The notes under the pieces were generated by a model that was given only the letters and a program-made list of their open reading frames with translations, was not told where the DNA came from and did no database searches. Source: Limimaricola sp. G21655-S1 (GTDB lineage Bacteria > Pseudomonadota > Alphaproteobacteria > Rhodobacterales > Rhodobacteraceae). From it: a stretch of 64,000 bases of DNA. The stretch's first letter is position 1; every line of letters begins with the position of its first letter. Shown here piece by piece: positions 26,308 to 35,455 of the stretch. The stretch spans positions 62,001-126,000 of the forward strand of contig NZ_JAPWGO010000003.1 of assembly GCF_027213785.1 (NCBI RefSeq), read 5' to 3'. Position numbers and translations under genes: made by a program.

Positions 26308-27051
26308 ATGACCGAGCATTCGCCGCAACCCGCATTCGTCCTGATCCGCCCGCAGATGGGCGAGAATATCGGCGCGGCCGCCCGCGCGATGTGGAATTTC
26401 GGTCTCGACCGGATGCGCGTCGTGGCGCCGCGCGACGGCTGGCCTCAGGAGCGCGCGGTGGCGCTCGCTTCGGGCGCGGGCCGGCTGCTCGACGAGGCGA
26501 TGCTGGCGGGCGACACCGCCGAGGCGGTGTCCGACTGCACCTTCGTCTATGCCACCACGGCGCGGCCACGGGGCCTCACCAAGGAGGTGATGACGCCGGA
26601 GGCCGCGATGCGCGACGCCGCCGAACGGATCGCCCAGGGCCAGAAGGTCGCGGTGATGTTCGGGCCCGAGCGGGCGGGCATGGAGAACGACGACATCGCC
26701 CGCGCCAATGCCATCGTCTCGGTGCCGGTGAACCCCGAATTCGCTTCGCTCAACCTCGGGCAATGCGTGCTGCTGCTGGCCTATGAGTGGCGCCGCGCCA
26801 GCACAGAGACCGCCGATCGGCGGATCGAGATGGCGGGGGCCGAATGGGCGCAGGCGCACGAAGTCGAGAAGCTGGCCGAGCATTACGAAGAGCGGCTCGA
26901 CGAGGCCGGGTTCTTCTTTCCCGCGCACAAGGCCGCGCATATGAAGCAGACCATGCGCAACCTGTGGAGCCGGATGCCGCTGACCCGATCGGACGTGCAG
27001 ACGCTGCACGGGGTGATGCGACAGATGGTCCGCTGGAAGGAGCGTGGCTGA
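26308..27051 (+). CDS. trmJ: tRNA (cytidine/uridine-2'-O-)-methyltransferase TrmJ-like
   Basis: 247 residues from ATG 26308. SPOUT methyltransferase: PAFVLIRPQMGENIGAAARAMWNFGLDRMRVVAPRDGWP (motif 1), VMFGPERAGMENDDIARANAIVSVPVNPEFASLNLGQCVLLLAYEWRR (motifs 2 and 3, the knot). A C-terminal helical extension matches TrmJ rather than TrmL. It methylates the ribose at position 32 of tRNAs using S-adenosylmethionine. It is followed after 100 bp by the haem A synthase gene. Confidence 0.9.
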   Translation: MTEHSPQPAFVLIRPQMGENIGAAARAMWNFGLDRMRVVAPRDGWPQERAVALASGAGRLLDEAMLAGDTAEAVSDCTFVYATTARPRGLTKEVMTPEAAMRDAAERIAQGQKVAVMFGPERAGMENDDIARANAIVSVPVNPEFASLNLGQCVLLLAYEWRRASTETADRRIEMAGAEWAQAHEVEKLAEHYEERLDEAGFFFPAHKAAHMKQTMRNLWSRMPLTRSDVQTLHGVMRQMVRWKERG

Positions 27052-27151
27052 GGGCGTAGCCCTCCCGCGTTCCAAGCCGTTGACGGGGCGGGTGTTGCCG
27101 TCCGAAGGGCGCGCGCCTAGGCTGCGCGCCGATCAGACCGGAGGCATCCAC

Positions 27152-28309
27152 ATGGCGAAACAGGCGGACAAACGGCCCCGCTCCATCTTCGAGGAGGTCG
27201 GCACGACCCGCAAGTCGGTCGCCACCCCCGGCGGCATCGACCGGGGCCGCGCCGATGCGCGCCGCGGGCTGCGGATCTGGCTCGGCCTGCTGTTCGCGCT
27301 GGTCGTTTGCATCGTCTTCGTCGGCGGCATGACCCGGCTCACCGACAGCGGGCTGTCGATCACCGAATGGGCCCCGGTCTCCGGCGCGATCCCTCCGCTC
27401 TCGGCCGAGGATTGGGAGGTCGAGTTCGCCAATTACCAGGCCAGCCCGCAATACGAGTTGATGAACCAAGGCATGACGCTGGCCGAGTTCAAGCCGATCT
27501 TCTGGTGGGAATGGGGGCACAGGCAGCTCGGTCGGACCATCGGCCTCGTCTGGGGGCTGGGCTTCGCCGGCTTCCTGCTGGCGCGCCGGGTTCCGGCCGG
27601 CTGGTCCAGCCGCTTTCTCGGCCTTGGCGTGCTGATCGGCCTGCAGGGCGCGGTCGGCTGGTGGATGGTCCATAGCGGGCTGCAGGACGGCATGATCAGC
27701 GTCGCCTCGTACCGCCTCGCTGTTCATCTCGGCCTCGCCTTCGCGATCCTCGGGCTGATCACCTGGTACATGCTCAAGCTGGGGCGCCGTGAAGTCGACC
27801 TGCTGCAGGCGCGCCGCTCGGCCGAGCGCAAGCTCTGGGGCGGCATGACCGGGCTGATGCATCTGGGCTTCGTCCAGATCATCCTCGGCGCGCTGGTGGC
27901 CGGGATCGACGCCGGACGGGCCTTTCCCACATGGCCGCTGATGGGCGACAGCTTCTTTCCGCCCGATCCGTTCCAGCTCGAGCCGCTATGGCGCAACTTC
28001 TTCGAGGATGCGGGTCTGGTGCAGTTCATCCACCGCATGGCGGGCTACCTGCTGCTGGTCCTCGGGATCGTCGTGTGGTTCCGCGGCAGCCGCTCGCCGC
28101 ACCGCGCGACCCGCTTCGCGGTCAATGCGGTGCTGGCGATGCTGGTGGTGCAGATGGTGCTCGGAATCGTCACGGCGCTCTATGCCGCGCCGCTGCACGC
28201 CGCGATCACGCACCAGCTCGGCGCGGTGCTGCTGTGGGTGCTGATCCTGCGCGCCCGCTTCCTCGCCCGCTATCCTCATGTCCAGTCGCTCAGGAAGCTC
28301 CGCAAATGA
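27152..28309 (+). CDS. ctaA: Haem A synthase CtaA/Cox15
   Basis: 385 residues from ATG 27152, with a basic N-terminal tail then about eight membrane segments. Family signatures: MTRLTDSGLSITEWAPVSGAIPPL, WWEWGHRQLGR, RLAVHLGLAF, FIHRMAGYLLL and THQLGAVLLW; the His residues in these are the haem ligands. It converts haem O to haem A for aa3-type cytochrome oxidase. Coupled by an ATGA overlap to the carboxypeptidase gene, although the two functions are unrelated. Confidence 0.95.
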   Translation: MAKQADKRPRSIFEEVGTTRKSVATPGGIDRGRADARRGLRIWLGLLFALVVCIVFVGGMTRLTDSGLSITEWAPVSGAIPPLSAEDWEVEFANYQASPQYELMNQGMTLAEFKPIFWWEWGHRQLGRTIGLVWGLGFAGFLLARRVPAGWSSRFLGLGVLIGLQGAVGWWMVHSGLQDGMISVASYRLAVHLGLAFAILGLITWYMLKLGRREVDLLQARRSAERKLWGGMTGLMHLGFVQIILGALVAGIDAGRAFPTWPLMGDSFFPPDPFQLEPLWRNFFEDAGLVQFIHRMAGYLLLVLGIVVWFRGSRSPHRATRFAVNAVLAMLVVQMVLGIVTALYAAPLHAAITHQLGAVLLWVLILRARFLARYPHVQSLRKLRK

Positions 28310-29775
28310 CCGCTTACGATGAACTGATGGCGCATGCGCGCGAGACCGAGGCGCTGGCGCAGGTCGCGGGACGGCTCGGCTGGGACCAGGAGACGGTGAT
28401 GCCGCGCGGCGCCGCTGCCCAGCGCGGCGAGGAGAGCGCGGCGATGGAGGGCGTTCTGCACGCCCGCCGCACCGATCCGCGCATCGGGGACTGGCTCGCC
28501 GCCGCGCAGGCGACCGATGCGGTGGCCGAGGCCAATCTGCGCGAAGTCCGGCGGGCTTACGAGCGCGCGAACAAGGTGCCTGCCAAACTCGCCGCCGAGA
28601 TTGCCCGCGTCACCTCGGTGGCGCAGGGCGTCTGGGCCGAGGCGCGCGCCACCGAGGATGTCGCGGCCTTCCTGCCGACCCTGCGGCGCGTGGTGGCGCT
28701 CAGGCAGGAGGAGGGTCAGGCCCTGGCGCAGGGCGGCGACGTCTACGACGCGCTGCTCGACGACTACGAGCCGGGCGCGCGTGCCGCCGAACTCGACGAG
28801 ATGTTCGGCGCCCTGCGGCCGCGCCTCGTGGCGCTGCGTGGGGCGATACTGGACAAGCCGCAGCCCGCCGCGCTCTCGGGCCGCTTCGACGAGACGGCGC
28901 AGCTGGCGCTCACGCGCGAACTGGCGGAGCTGTTCGGCTATGACTTCGCGCGCGGGCGCATCGACAAGGCGGTGCATCCGTTCTGCTCGGGCTCTGGCAA
29001 CGACGTGCGCGTTACCACCCGCACCGATCCGGCCGATCCCTTCAATTGTCTCTACTCGACGATCCACGAGGTGGGTCACGCCAGCTACGAGCAGAATGTC
29101 GAGCCCGACTACCTGCTGACGCCGATCGGACGCGGCGTGTCGATGGGCGTGCATGAGAGCCAGAGCCGGATCTACGAGAACCAGCTTGCCCGTTCGCCGG
29201 CCTTCGCCGGCTGGCTGCTGGGACGCATGCGCGACAGCTTCGGCAATATCGGCATCGACGACCCGATGGAGTTCGCCCGCGCCCTCAACCGGGTCTCGAA
29301 CGGCTATATCCGCACCGAAGCGGACGAGGTGCAGTACAATCTGCATGTGCTGATGCGCTTCGATCTCGAGCGGGCGCTGATGTCCGGCGACCTGAACGTG
29401 GGCAATCTGGAGGCGGCTTGGAACGATCGCTTCGCTGCCGATTTCGGCTTTGCCGTCGACAAGCCCTCCAACGGGTGCCTGCAGGACGTGCATTGGTCGG
29501 TGGGGCTGATGGGGTACTTTCCAACCTACAGCCTTGGCAATGTATATGCGGGCTGCCTGCACGCCGCGCTGCGGGCCGACCGTCCTGAGCTCGAAGCGGA
29601 ACTGGCGCGCGGCGACCTGTCCGGTGCCACGACATGGCTGCGCGACAAGGTGCAGCGCCACGGGGCGCTGATGTCGCCACGCGAGACGATCCAGGCGGCC
29701 TGCGGTGCCGTGCCCTCCGAAGCGCCGCTGCTCGACTATCTCGAAACCAAGTTCGGCGCGCTCTACGATCTCTGA
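28306..29775 (+). CDS. Carboxypeptidase M32 (Taq type)
   Basis: 489 residues. ATG 28306 lies in the overlap with the ctaA stop. The zinc motif HEVGH is at about 254-258, with a second Glu in GVHESQSRIYENQL (about 285) and the M32-specific HPF at about 225 (KAVHPFCSG) and RVTTRTD. The C-terminal region contains LQDVHWSVGLMGYFPTYSLGN, also typical. A cytoplasmic metallocarboxypeptidase. Ends at an excellent bidirectional terminator. Confidence 0.95.
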   Translation: MTAYDELMAHARETEALAQVAGRLGWDQETVMPRGAAAQRGEESAAMEGVLHARRTDPRIGDWLAAAQATDAVAEANLREVRRAYERANKVPAKLAAEIARVTSVAQGVWAEARATEDVAAFLPTLRRVVALRQEEGQALAQGGDVYDALLDDYEPGARAAELDEMFGALRPRLVALRGAILDKPQPAALSGRFDETAQLALTRELAELFGYDFARGRIDKAVHPFCSGSGNDVRVTTRTDPADPFNCLYSTIHEVGHASYEQNVEPDYLLTPIGRGVSMGVHESQSRIYENQLARSPAFAGWLLGRMRDSFGNIGIDDPMEFARALNRVSNGYIRTEADEVQYNLHVLMRFDLERALMSGDLNVGNLEAAWNDRFAADFGFAVDKPSNGCLQDVHWSVGLMGYFPTYSLGNVYAGCLHAALRADRPELEAELARGDLSGATTWLRDKVQRHGALMSPRETIQAACGAVPSEAPLLDYLETKFGALYDL

Positions 29776-29792
29776 TCTGCCGGCGGCCAATG

Positions 29793-29829
29793 AAAAGCCC
29801 CCGCGAACGGATGGTCGCGGGGGCTTTTT
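29793..29829. terminator. Bidirectional intrinsic terminator
   Basis: AAAAGCCCCCGCGA and TCGCGGGGGCTTTT are perfectly complementary around an 8-nt loop, with T-run on the plus strand and its complement on the minus strand. It serves both the M32 carboxypeptidase and the convergent methyltransferase gene. Confidence 0.93.
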
Positions 29830-29839
29830 TCTCTTGGCC

Positions 29840-30853
29840 TCAGCTCCGGCGGCGGCCGCGCCGTGCCGCGCGTTCGGGGCCCGCGCCATCGGTGCCGTCA
29901 GAGGCCGAGGAGAAGCCGCCCAGCTTCTCGACGATGGTCTCGAGCGTCGGACGTTCGCCCACGGGCCGTGTCTCCAACGCCTCGCGCATGGCGCGGAGGT
30001 GATCCGGCATGGTGCCGCAGCAACCGCCGATGATCGTCGCGCCGGCGTCCCGGGCGAGGCAGGCGTAATCGGCCATCAGCTCTGGCGTGCCATCGTAGTG
30101 GATATGGCCGTCCTGATATTTGGGGATGCCCGCATTGCCCTTGGCGATGATCGGCTGCTCGGCCCCGGCGGCGGTAAAGCCCAGAACGGTCCGCATCAGG
30201 TCCGAGGCGCCGGTGCCGCAATTGGCGCCGAAGGCGACGGGGGTATTGGGGATCTTGCCGACCATCTTGACCATGTCGGCGCTGGTCAGCCCCATCATCG
30301 TGCGCCCCGCCGTGTCGAAGCTCATGGTGCCGCACCAGGGCATGTCGGCCTTGGCAAAGGCCTCGGCCGCGGCGCGGAATTCCTCGCCGGCCGAGATCGT
30401 CTCGACCCAGAGCACGTCGGCGCCACCGGCCTTGAGGCCCTCGGCCTGCTCATGGAACATCTCGACCGCGAGCTCATGGGTGAGGCTGCCCATCGGTGCC
30501 ATGATGTCCCCGGTCGGTCCGACCGATCCCGCGACGATCACCGGGCGGCCCGCCTTGTCGGCGACCTCGCGGCCCAGCTCGGCCGCGGCCTTGTTCAGCT
30601 CGAATACCCGGTCCTGAGCCTGGTGCAGCTTGAGCCGCGAGGCGTTGCCTCCGAAGCTGTTGGTGAGGAACAGGTCGGAGCCGGCCTCGACCGCCATGGA
30701 ATAGAGCTTGCGGATCTTCTCGGGCTGATCGGTGTTCCACAGCTCCGGCGCGTCGCCCGAGCTCAGCCCCATGTTGAACAGGTTGGTCCCGGTCGCCCCG
30801 TCGGCCAGCAGCCAGTCACGGGTTTCGAGAAGTCGTGTAAGCGCGTCGGTCAT
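29840..30853 (-). CDS. bmt: Betaine-homocysteine S-methyltransferase
   Basis: 337 residues from ATG 30853. Homocysteine S-methyltransferase barrel: LLADGATGTNLFNMGL at the start, and zinc ligands in GANCG and in GGCCG (VTII-like ATIIGGCCGTMPDHLRAM). It resembles the Rhodobacteraceae Bmt proteins, which use glycine betaine (or demethylate DMSP-type donors) to make methionine. A Gly/Arg-rich tail follows residue 310. The start lies inside the 3' end of the MprF-like gene (38-nt overlap), implying coupled translation. Confidence 0.88.
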   Translation of the reverse strand: MTDALTRLLETRDWLLADGATGTNLFNMGLSSGDAPELWNTDQPEKIRKLYSMAVEAGSDLFLTNSFGGNASRLKLHQAQDRVFELNKAAAELGREVADKAGRPVIVAGSVGPTGDIMAPMGSLTHELAVEMFHEQAEGLKAGGADVLWVETISAGEEFRAAAEAFAKADMPWCGTMSFDTAGRTMMGLTSADMVKMVGKIPNTPVAFGANCGTGASDLMRTVLGFTAAGAEQPIIAKGNAGIPKYQDGHIHYDGTPELMADYACLARDAGATIIGGCCGTMPDHLRAMREALETRPVGERPTLETIVEKLGGFSSASDGTDGAGPERAARRGRRRS

Positions 30854-32789
30854 GAACGGGGCCTGTCTGGTCAGTGAAGCGCGGCGCGGCGCCGCGAAGG
30901 ACCGGAAGCCGGATCGGCCGCCGGGCGGTGTCCGGGTCCTTCTGCACCGGACGGCCCCCGATTTCAATGTCGGCGATGGGCGGCTCGGCACCGAGCGGGG
31001 CGGGATCATGCACGGCACGGGCGATCTCGATCACCGCCCGCAAGAGCCCCGCGCGGTGCGGCGCGGCGATGTAGAGCGGGCGCCAGTCGGGGCCGAAGCC
31101 GCGCTTGAACTGCTCCAGGCCGGCGCAACCGGGCCGCGCCGCGATCCGGGCGCGGGCCCAGCCGGGAAGCCAGCCCGGCAACTCGGGCAGGGCGGCGAGC
31201 GAAACCCGCGCCATGCCGGCCGCGCGGGCGGCCTCGATCGCGGTCGAGATCGCCGCCATCATCGTGCCGTCCGGCGCCCCGGCCGATTGACGCATCAGGT
31301 CGAGCGTCCATTCCTCGCGGCCGCCATGAAAGCTCGCGAAGCCCAGCAGGTGTTCGCCCTGCCAGGCCAACACGACCATCTGCTGGCCCAGCAATTCCGG
31401 GCAGAACCGCCCCATCGAAAAGCCGCGCTCGCCGCCGCTGCGCAAGGTCCAGTCGCCATGCACGGCCTCCATGTCCGCGAGCGGCAGCGGCCCGGTGGCC
31501 AGTTCGGTTCGCACGCCGGCCTTCGCAGCCGACTTGAGCTTGCGACGCAGGTTGCGGCAGGCAGGCCGGTCCGGGCTCCAGCGAACGAGGTCGATCACCG
31601 CCTCGGTGGCGATGCGCTCCACCGCCCAGCCGGCGCGGCGGGCCTGCACGGCAAGCCGGGCGCCACCCTTGTACAGCGCGACGCCAAGCCCGGCGCGCTG
31701 CGCATGGGCGCGCAGTTCGGCCAGGCAGGGCCGGCCGAGCGGTTCGCCGATCGCGGTCAGGGTGCCGCCGGCCCGGCGTACCAGCCAGCCATGCTCGAGG
31801 CTGCGCGACAGCAGGATCGCCGCACCCTGATGCGCGAGGCCCCATTCCGCCTGCGGCGCGCGCGCCATGGCCTGATGCCGCGCCGCACCGGTTGCCAGCA
31901 GCAAGGCCGGACGATCGACCGGGGCCACCGGCCGCACCAGCAGCGCCAGCGCCACGATGGCCGGGATCGCGTGATAGATCAGCCGGTAGCCGAGCATCGC
32001 CGCGACGAGGTCCGTCTCGGCGATCTGCGGCAGCAGCGCCAGCAGGCACAGCTCGAAGGCCCCGACGCCGCCGGGGCTCTGGCTTGCGAGACCTGCGCCC
32101 AGCGCCGCCAGATAGGCGAAGACCACCGCCGAAACCGGCACGTCCACCCCTTGTGGCAGCAGCAGCCAGATCACCGCGCCGGCGGCACAGGTGTCGATCG
32201 CGGTCCAGCCGATCAGCCGGGGCAGGGTGCCCGCGCGCATCTGTGGCAGCCCGGGCAGCCGTGGCAGCCTCGGCGCCAGCACGATCACCGCAAGCGCCAG
32301 CACCGCTGCCAGCAGCACCCGCCCGTCGAGCAGCAGGAGCGACAGCCCGCCGAGCATCGCAAGCGCGCCCATGAAGGAGATCGAGACCCAGAGCGACAGG
32401 CGCGTGACCAGCCACAGGTCGCATTCCGGCAGGCTGCGCCAGCGTACCAATGCCCCCGTGAGGCTGCCGAAGCCGACAGTCTGCGCGATGGCCATCGCGC
32501 GGATGCCGGCGGCGCGGGCGCGGCGCGGCTCCACGCCGGTGCCCATGGCGCGATGCAAGACCACGTCGTATTGACCCAGCGCCCAGAGGCTCAGCCCGGT
32601 GCAGAGCAAGGCGCCGATCCATTGTGCCGGCGGCAAGGCTCCAAGCGCCGGTACGACCGCGCCCAGATCGACCGTCTCCAGTCGCCGGGCAAGCAGCAGT
32701 CCGCCCAACGCCAGGGCAGCGAGCGGCAGCAGCCGAAGCGCGAGGCGGCCAAGGCGGGAGGCAAGTTGCGGGCCGGGCGAGGCGGTCAT
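30816..32789 (-). CDS. MprF-like lysylphosphatidylglycerol synthase/flippase
   Basis: 657 residues; AGGAG precedes ATG 32789. Residues 1-290 hold about eight hydrophobic segments (for example LLPLAALALGGLLLARRL, LSLWVSISFMGALAMLGGLSLLLLDG), matching the flippase part. Residues about 300-620 form the cytosolic DUF2156 double-GNAT synthase domain (QAEWGLAHQGAAILLSRSLEHGWLVRRAGGTLTAIGEPLG; RRKLKSAAKAGVR; EEWTLDLMRQSAGAPDGTMMAAI). Family role: adds an amino acid from aminoacyl-tRNA to phosphatidylglycerol, reducing the charge of the membrane. The amino acid cannot be predicted. Shares an overlap with bmt downstream. Confidence 0.85.
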   Translation of the reverse strand: MTASPGPQLASRLGRLALRLLPLAALALGGLLLARRLETVDLGAVVPALGALPPAQWIGALLCTGLSLWALGQYDVVLHRAMGTGVEPRRARAAGIRAMAIAQTVGFGSLTGALVRWRSLPECDLWLVTRLSLWVSISFMGALAMLGGLSLLLLDGRVLLAAVLALAVIVLAPRLPRLPGLPQMRAGTLPRLIGWTAIDTCAAGAVIWLLLPQGVDVPVSAVVFAYLAALGAGLASQSPGGVGAFELCLLALLPQIAETDLVAAMLGYRLIYHAIPAIVALALLVRPVAPVDRPALLLATGAARHQAMARAPQAEWGLAHQGAAILLSRSLEHGWLVRRAGGTLTAIGEPLGRPCLAELRAHAQRAGLGVALYKGGARLAVQARRAGWAVERIATEAVIDLVRWSPDRPACRNLRRKLKSAAKAGVRTELATGPLPLADMEAVHGDWTLRSGGERGFSMGRFCPELLGQQMVVLAWQGEHLLGFASFHGGREEWTLDLMRQSAGAPDGTMMAAISTAIEAARAAGMARVSLAALPELPGWLPGWARARIAARPGCAGLEQFKRGFGPDWRPLYIAAPHRAGLLRAVIEIARAVHDPAPLGAEPPIADIEIGGRPVQKDPDTARRPIRLPVLRGAAPRFTDQTGPVHDRRAYTTSRNP

Positions 32790-32924
32790 GGCGTCTCCTG
32801 AGCAATGGCAGGCAGGGATACTGCCGCGGCGCTCCGCCGGACGGTATCGGTCAGGGGTGAAAGGGAATTTAAGCGCGCGCCATCAGGGCGCGCGGCGCCA
32901 CCAGCAGCGCTTGGTTAAGATGGT

Positions 32925-33239
32925 TTAATTTTCCTCGACGAGCTCGGCCTTCGCCTCCGCGTTGAAGGCTGCCATCTTCTCATGGATTTCGGCGTCGCTG
33001 AGCAGGTGTCCGATGTCGCGGCGGAGCTTGCGGAACACGTCGTCCTGCCCCGCCTCCTCGAATTCGGCCTTGATGACCTCGCGGGCATAGGCCGCGGCTT
33101 CGTCGCCCTCCTTGCCCAGTAGGCCGGCGGCCCAGAAACCGAGCTTGCGGTTGCGCCGCGCCTCGGCGCGGAACTTCATCTCGGCGTCATGGGCGAACTT
33201 CGCCTCGAAAGCGTGCTCGCGTTCATCGAAAAGTGTCAT
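32925..33239 (-). CDS. F1F0-ATPase inhibitor zeta subunit (DUF1476)
   Basis: 104 residues from ATG 33239: MTLFDEREHAFEAKFAHDAEMKFRAEARRNRKLGFWAAGLLG, then acidic helices ending VEEN. This is the DUF1476 family, identified in Paracoccus as the zeta subunit whose N-terminal helix inserts into F1 and blocks ATP hydrolysis; the EAKFAHDxEMxFKxxARRNxxLGxWAA core is fully present. The cytoplasmic side of the inner membrane is the site of action. Transcribed divergently from purC. Confidence 0.92.
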   Translation of the reverse strand: MTLFDEREHAFEAKFAHDAEMKFRAEARRNRKLGFWAAGLLGKEGDEAAAYAREVIKAEFEEAGQDDVFRKLRRDIGHLLSDAEIHEKMAAFNAEAKAELVEEN

Positions 33240-33295
33240 GTGACTTGCCTTTCCACGCTTCCGTCCTAGGCCACAAGGATACGTCCCGGGACACC

Positions 33296-33324
33296 TTGCC
33301 CGCAAGGGGGGCTTGCACTATGAG
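33296..33324 (+). promoter_or_regulatory. Possible promoter for purC
   Basis: TTGCCC (33296-33301), a 17-bp spacer and TATGAG (33319-33324) lie 96 bp before purC. A moderate match to the sigma-70 pattern. Confidence 0.35.
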
Positions 33325-33419
33325 GCGGCCAAGGCCGCGTCACGCAGCAATCCTGTCACGGAAACGTTGCGTCGCCCCGACATCCGGGGTTCTGGCGCGC
33401 GAAACCCCGTGGAGAGCGC

Positions 33420-34181
33420 ATGGCACGTCGCAAGAAGATTTACGAGGGCAAGGCGAAGATCCTCTACGAAGGCCCCGAGCCGGGAACGCTGGTCCAGTAT
33501 TTCAAGGATGACGCGACCGCCTTCAACGCCGAGAAGAAGGCAGTGATCGAGGGCAAGGGCGTGCTCAACAACCGCCTGTCCGAGTTCTTCATGACCGGTT
33601 TGCAGTCGATCGGCGTGCCGACGCACTTCATCAAGCGGCTGAACATGCGCGAGCAGTTGATTCGTCAGGTGGAAATTATTCCGCTCGAGGTCATCGTGCG
33701 CAACTTCGCCGCCGGCTCCATGGCCAAGCGGCTGGGTCTGGAGGAGGGCGCGCCGCTACCGCGTCCGATCATCGAGTTCTCCTACAAGGATGACAAGCTC
33801 GGCGATCCGCTGGTGCCCGAGGAGTACATCATCGCCTTCGGCTGGGCCTCCCAGCAGGATCTCGACGACATCGTGGCGCTGGCGCTGCGGGTCAACGACT
33901 TCATGTCGGGCGTCATGCACGGCGTCGGCATCAAGCTGGTGGATTTCAAGATCGAGATCGGCCGGATCTGGGACAACGACTTCCAGCGCCTCGTCGTGGC
34001 CGACGAGATCTCGCCCGACAGCTGCCGGCTGTGGGACATCGAGACCGGTCAGAAGCTCGACAAGGACGTGTTCCGCAAGGATCTCGGCAGCCTCACCGAC
34101 GCCTATACCGAGGTGGCGCGGCGGTTGGGCGTACTGCCCTCCAACGTGACCCATCGCCCCCGTCCGACGCTGATCAACTGA
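33420..34181 (+). CDS. purC: Phosphoribosylaminoimidazole-succinocarboxamide synthase
   Basis: 253 residues, full length: [37 protein letters not shown] at the N-terminus (ATP-grasp-like), [17 protein letters not shown], and [11 protein letters not shown] with [12 protein letters not shown]. It joins aspartate to CAIR in purine synthesis. First gene of a purC-purS-purQ cluster. Confidence 0.97.
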   Translation: MARRKKIYEGKAKILYEGPEPGTLVQYFKDDATAFNAEKKAVIEGKGVLNNRLSEFFMTGLQSIGVPTHFIKRLNMREQLIRQVEIIPLEVIVRNFAAGSMAKRLGLEEGAPLPRPIIEFSYKDDKLGDPLVPEEYIIAFGWASQQDLDDIVALALRVNDFMSGVMHGVGIKLVDFKIEIGRIWDNDFQRLVVADEISPDSCRLWDIETGQKLDKDVFRKDLGSLTDAYTEVARRLGVLPSNVTHRPRPTLIN

Positions 34182-34235
34182 CGCCGCGGGCGAGACCAGA
34201 CCGACAAGCCAGATCGACAAGAAGGAGCGGCGCGC

Positions 34236-34475
34236 ATGAAGGCTCGCGTGCAGGTGATGCTGAAGACCGGAGTTCTCGACCCCCAGGGCGAGGCGATCCG
34301 CCACGCGCTGGGCGCGCTGGGCTTCGACGGCGTCGAGGGCGTCCGGCAGGGCAAGGTGATCGAGTTGGACCTCGCGGAGACCGACGCGGCGTCGGCCGAG
34401 GCCCAAGTGACCGAGATGTGCGAGAAACTTCTCGCCAACACGGTGATCGAGAGCTACAAGATCGACCTGAGCTGA
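34236..34475 (+). CDS. purS: FGAM synthase subunit PurS
   Basis: 79 residues: [40 protein letters not shown] and so on to [12 protein letters not shown]. The small bridging subunit of the three-part PurLQS formylglycinamidine ribonucleotide synthetase. GAAGGAG precedes the ATG. PurL is not in the window. Confidence 0.95.
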   Translation: MKARVQVMLKTGVLDPQGEAIRHALGALGFDGVEGVRQGKVIELDLAETDAASAEAQVTEMCEKLLANTVIESYKIDLS

Positions 34476-34484
34476 GGTCGCACG

Positions 34485-34510
34485 CCGCCTCTCGGGGCGG
34501 CGTTCGCGTC
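34485..34510 (+). terminator. Hairpin after purS
   Basis: ACGCCGCCTCTCGGGGCGGCGT forms a stem of about 8 bp just after purS, followed by GCGTCTTTGG. It may reduce read-through into the 200-bp spacer before purQ. Confidence 0.4.
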
Positions 34511-34702
34511 TTTGGACCAGGTTTCGCTTTCGGGCACCGCTCGGCTTCCTTTCTGGGGGGCCTGAGCACCGGGAGCGATGCGGCGGTGGTTGCAGGGGAG
34601 GGCGCCACCGCCGACCTGACTTCCCGAGCAGGGGCGTCGCCGCCCCTCGCCCCGATTTCCCTTTCGCGGCGCCGCCGCCCCAGATCCCGAAGGATGCCCG
34701 CC

Positions 34703-35371
34703 ATGAAGGCTGCCGTCATCGTATTCCCCGGCTCCAACTGCGACCGCGACATGGCCGTCGCCCTGCGCGCCGCTGGCGCCGATGTCGAGATGGTCTGGCA
34801 CAAGGATGACGGTCTGCCGCGCGGCATCGATCTGGTCGCCGTGCCGGGCGGCTTTTCCTTCGGCGACTACCTGCGGTGCGGCGCCATCGCCGCGCAGTCG
34901 CCGGTCTGCCGCGCCGTGATCGATCACGTCCACAAGGGGGGCTATGCGCTCGGCGTCTGCAACGGCTTTCAGGTGCTGACCGAGACCGGGCTGCTGCCGG
35001 GTGCGCTGATGCGCAATGCCGGCATTCGCTTCGTGTGCAAGACCGTGCCGCTCGAAGTGGCGACCACGGACAGCGACTTCACCCGTGGCTACGCCAAGGG
35101 CGCGTCGCTGCGGATCCCGGTCGCGCATCACGACGGCAACTACTTCGTCGACCAGCCGACGCTGGAGCGGTTGCGGGCCGAGGACCGGATCGCCTTCACC
35201 TATGGCGACAACCCCAACGGCTCGACCGGCGACATCGCCGGGGTCCTTTCCGAGAACCGCCGCGTGCTCGGCATGATGCCGCATCCCGAGCGGGCGGTCG
35301 ATGCCGGGCATGGCGGCACCGACGGGCGCGGCCTGTTCGACGGTCTCGTGGGCGCGCTGGTCTCGGCCTGA
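34703..35371 (+). CDS. purQ: FGAM synthase glutaminase subunit PurQ
   Basis: 222 residues from ATG 34703 (AAGGA 8 nt upstream; ATG 34694 also in frame). Class-I glutamine amidotransferase: nucleophile Cys86 in GVCNGFQ, His and Glu in MMPHPERA (about 192-194). It supplies ammonia to PurL. Unusually, a 227-bp spacer with a hairpin separates it from purS. Confidence 0.95.
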   Translation: MKAAVIVFPGSNCDRDMAVALRAAGADVEMVWHKDDGLPRGIDLVAVPGGFSFGDYLRCGAIAAQSPVCRAVIDHVHKGGYALGVCNGFQVLTETGLLPGALMRNAGIRFVCKTVPLEVATTDSDFTRGYAKGASLRIPVAHHDGNYFVDQPTLERLRAEDRIAFTYGDNPNGSTGDIAGVLSENRRVLGMMPHPERAVDAGHGGTDGRGLFDGLVGALVSA

Positions 35372-35455
35372 CCTCGATCCGCCTCACGCCCGCCCGCAGG
35401 CGGCGTGATCGGGCCCCGCTTGCCGCGAGGCGCGGGGCCGCGTAAACCCTTCGGC

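Noticed and set aside
30732-32801. 689-residue plus-strand frame opposite the MprF-like gene
   Set aside because: Low-complexity Arg/Gln/Gly-rich antisense translation; the minus strand holds recognisable membrane and DUF2156 domains.
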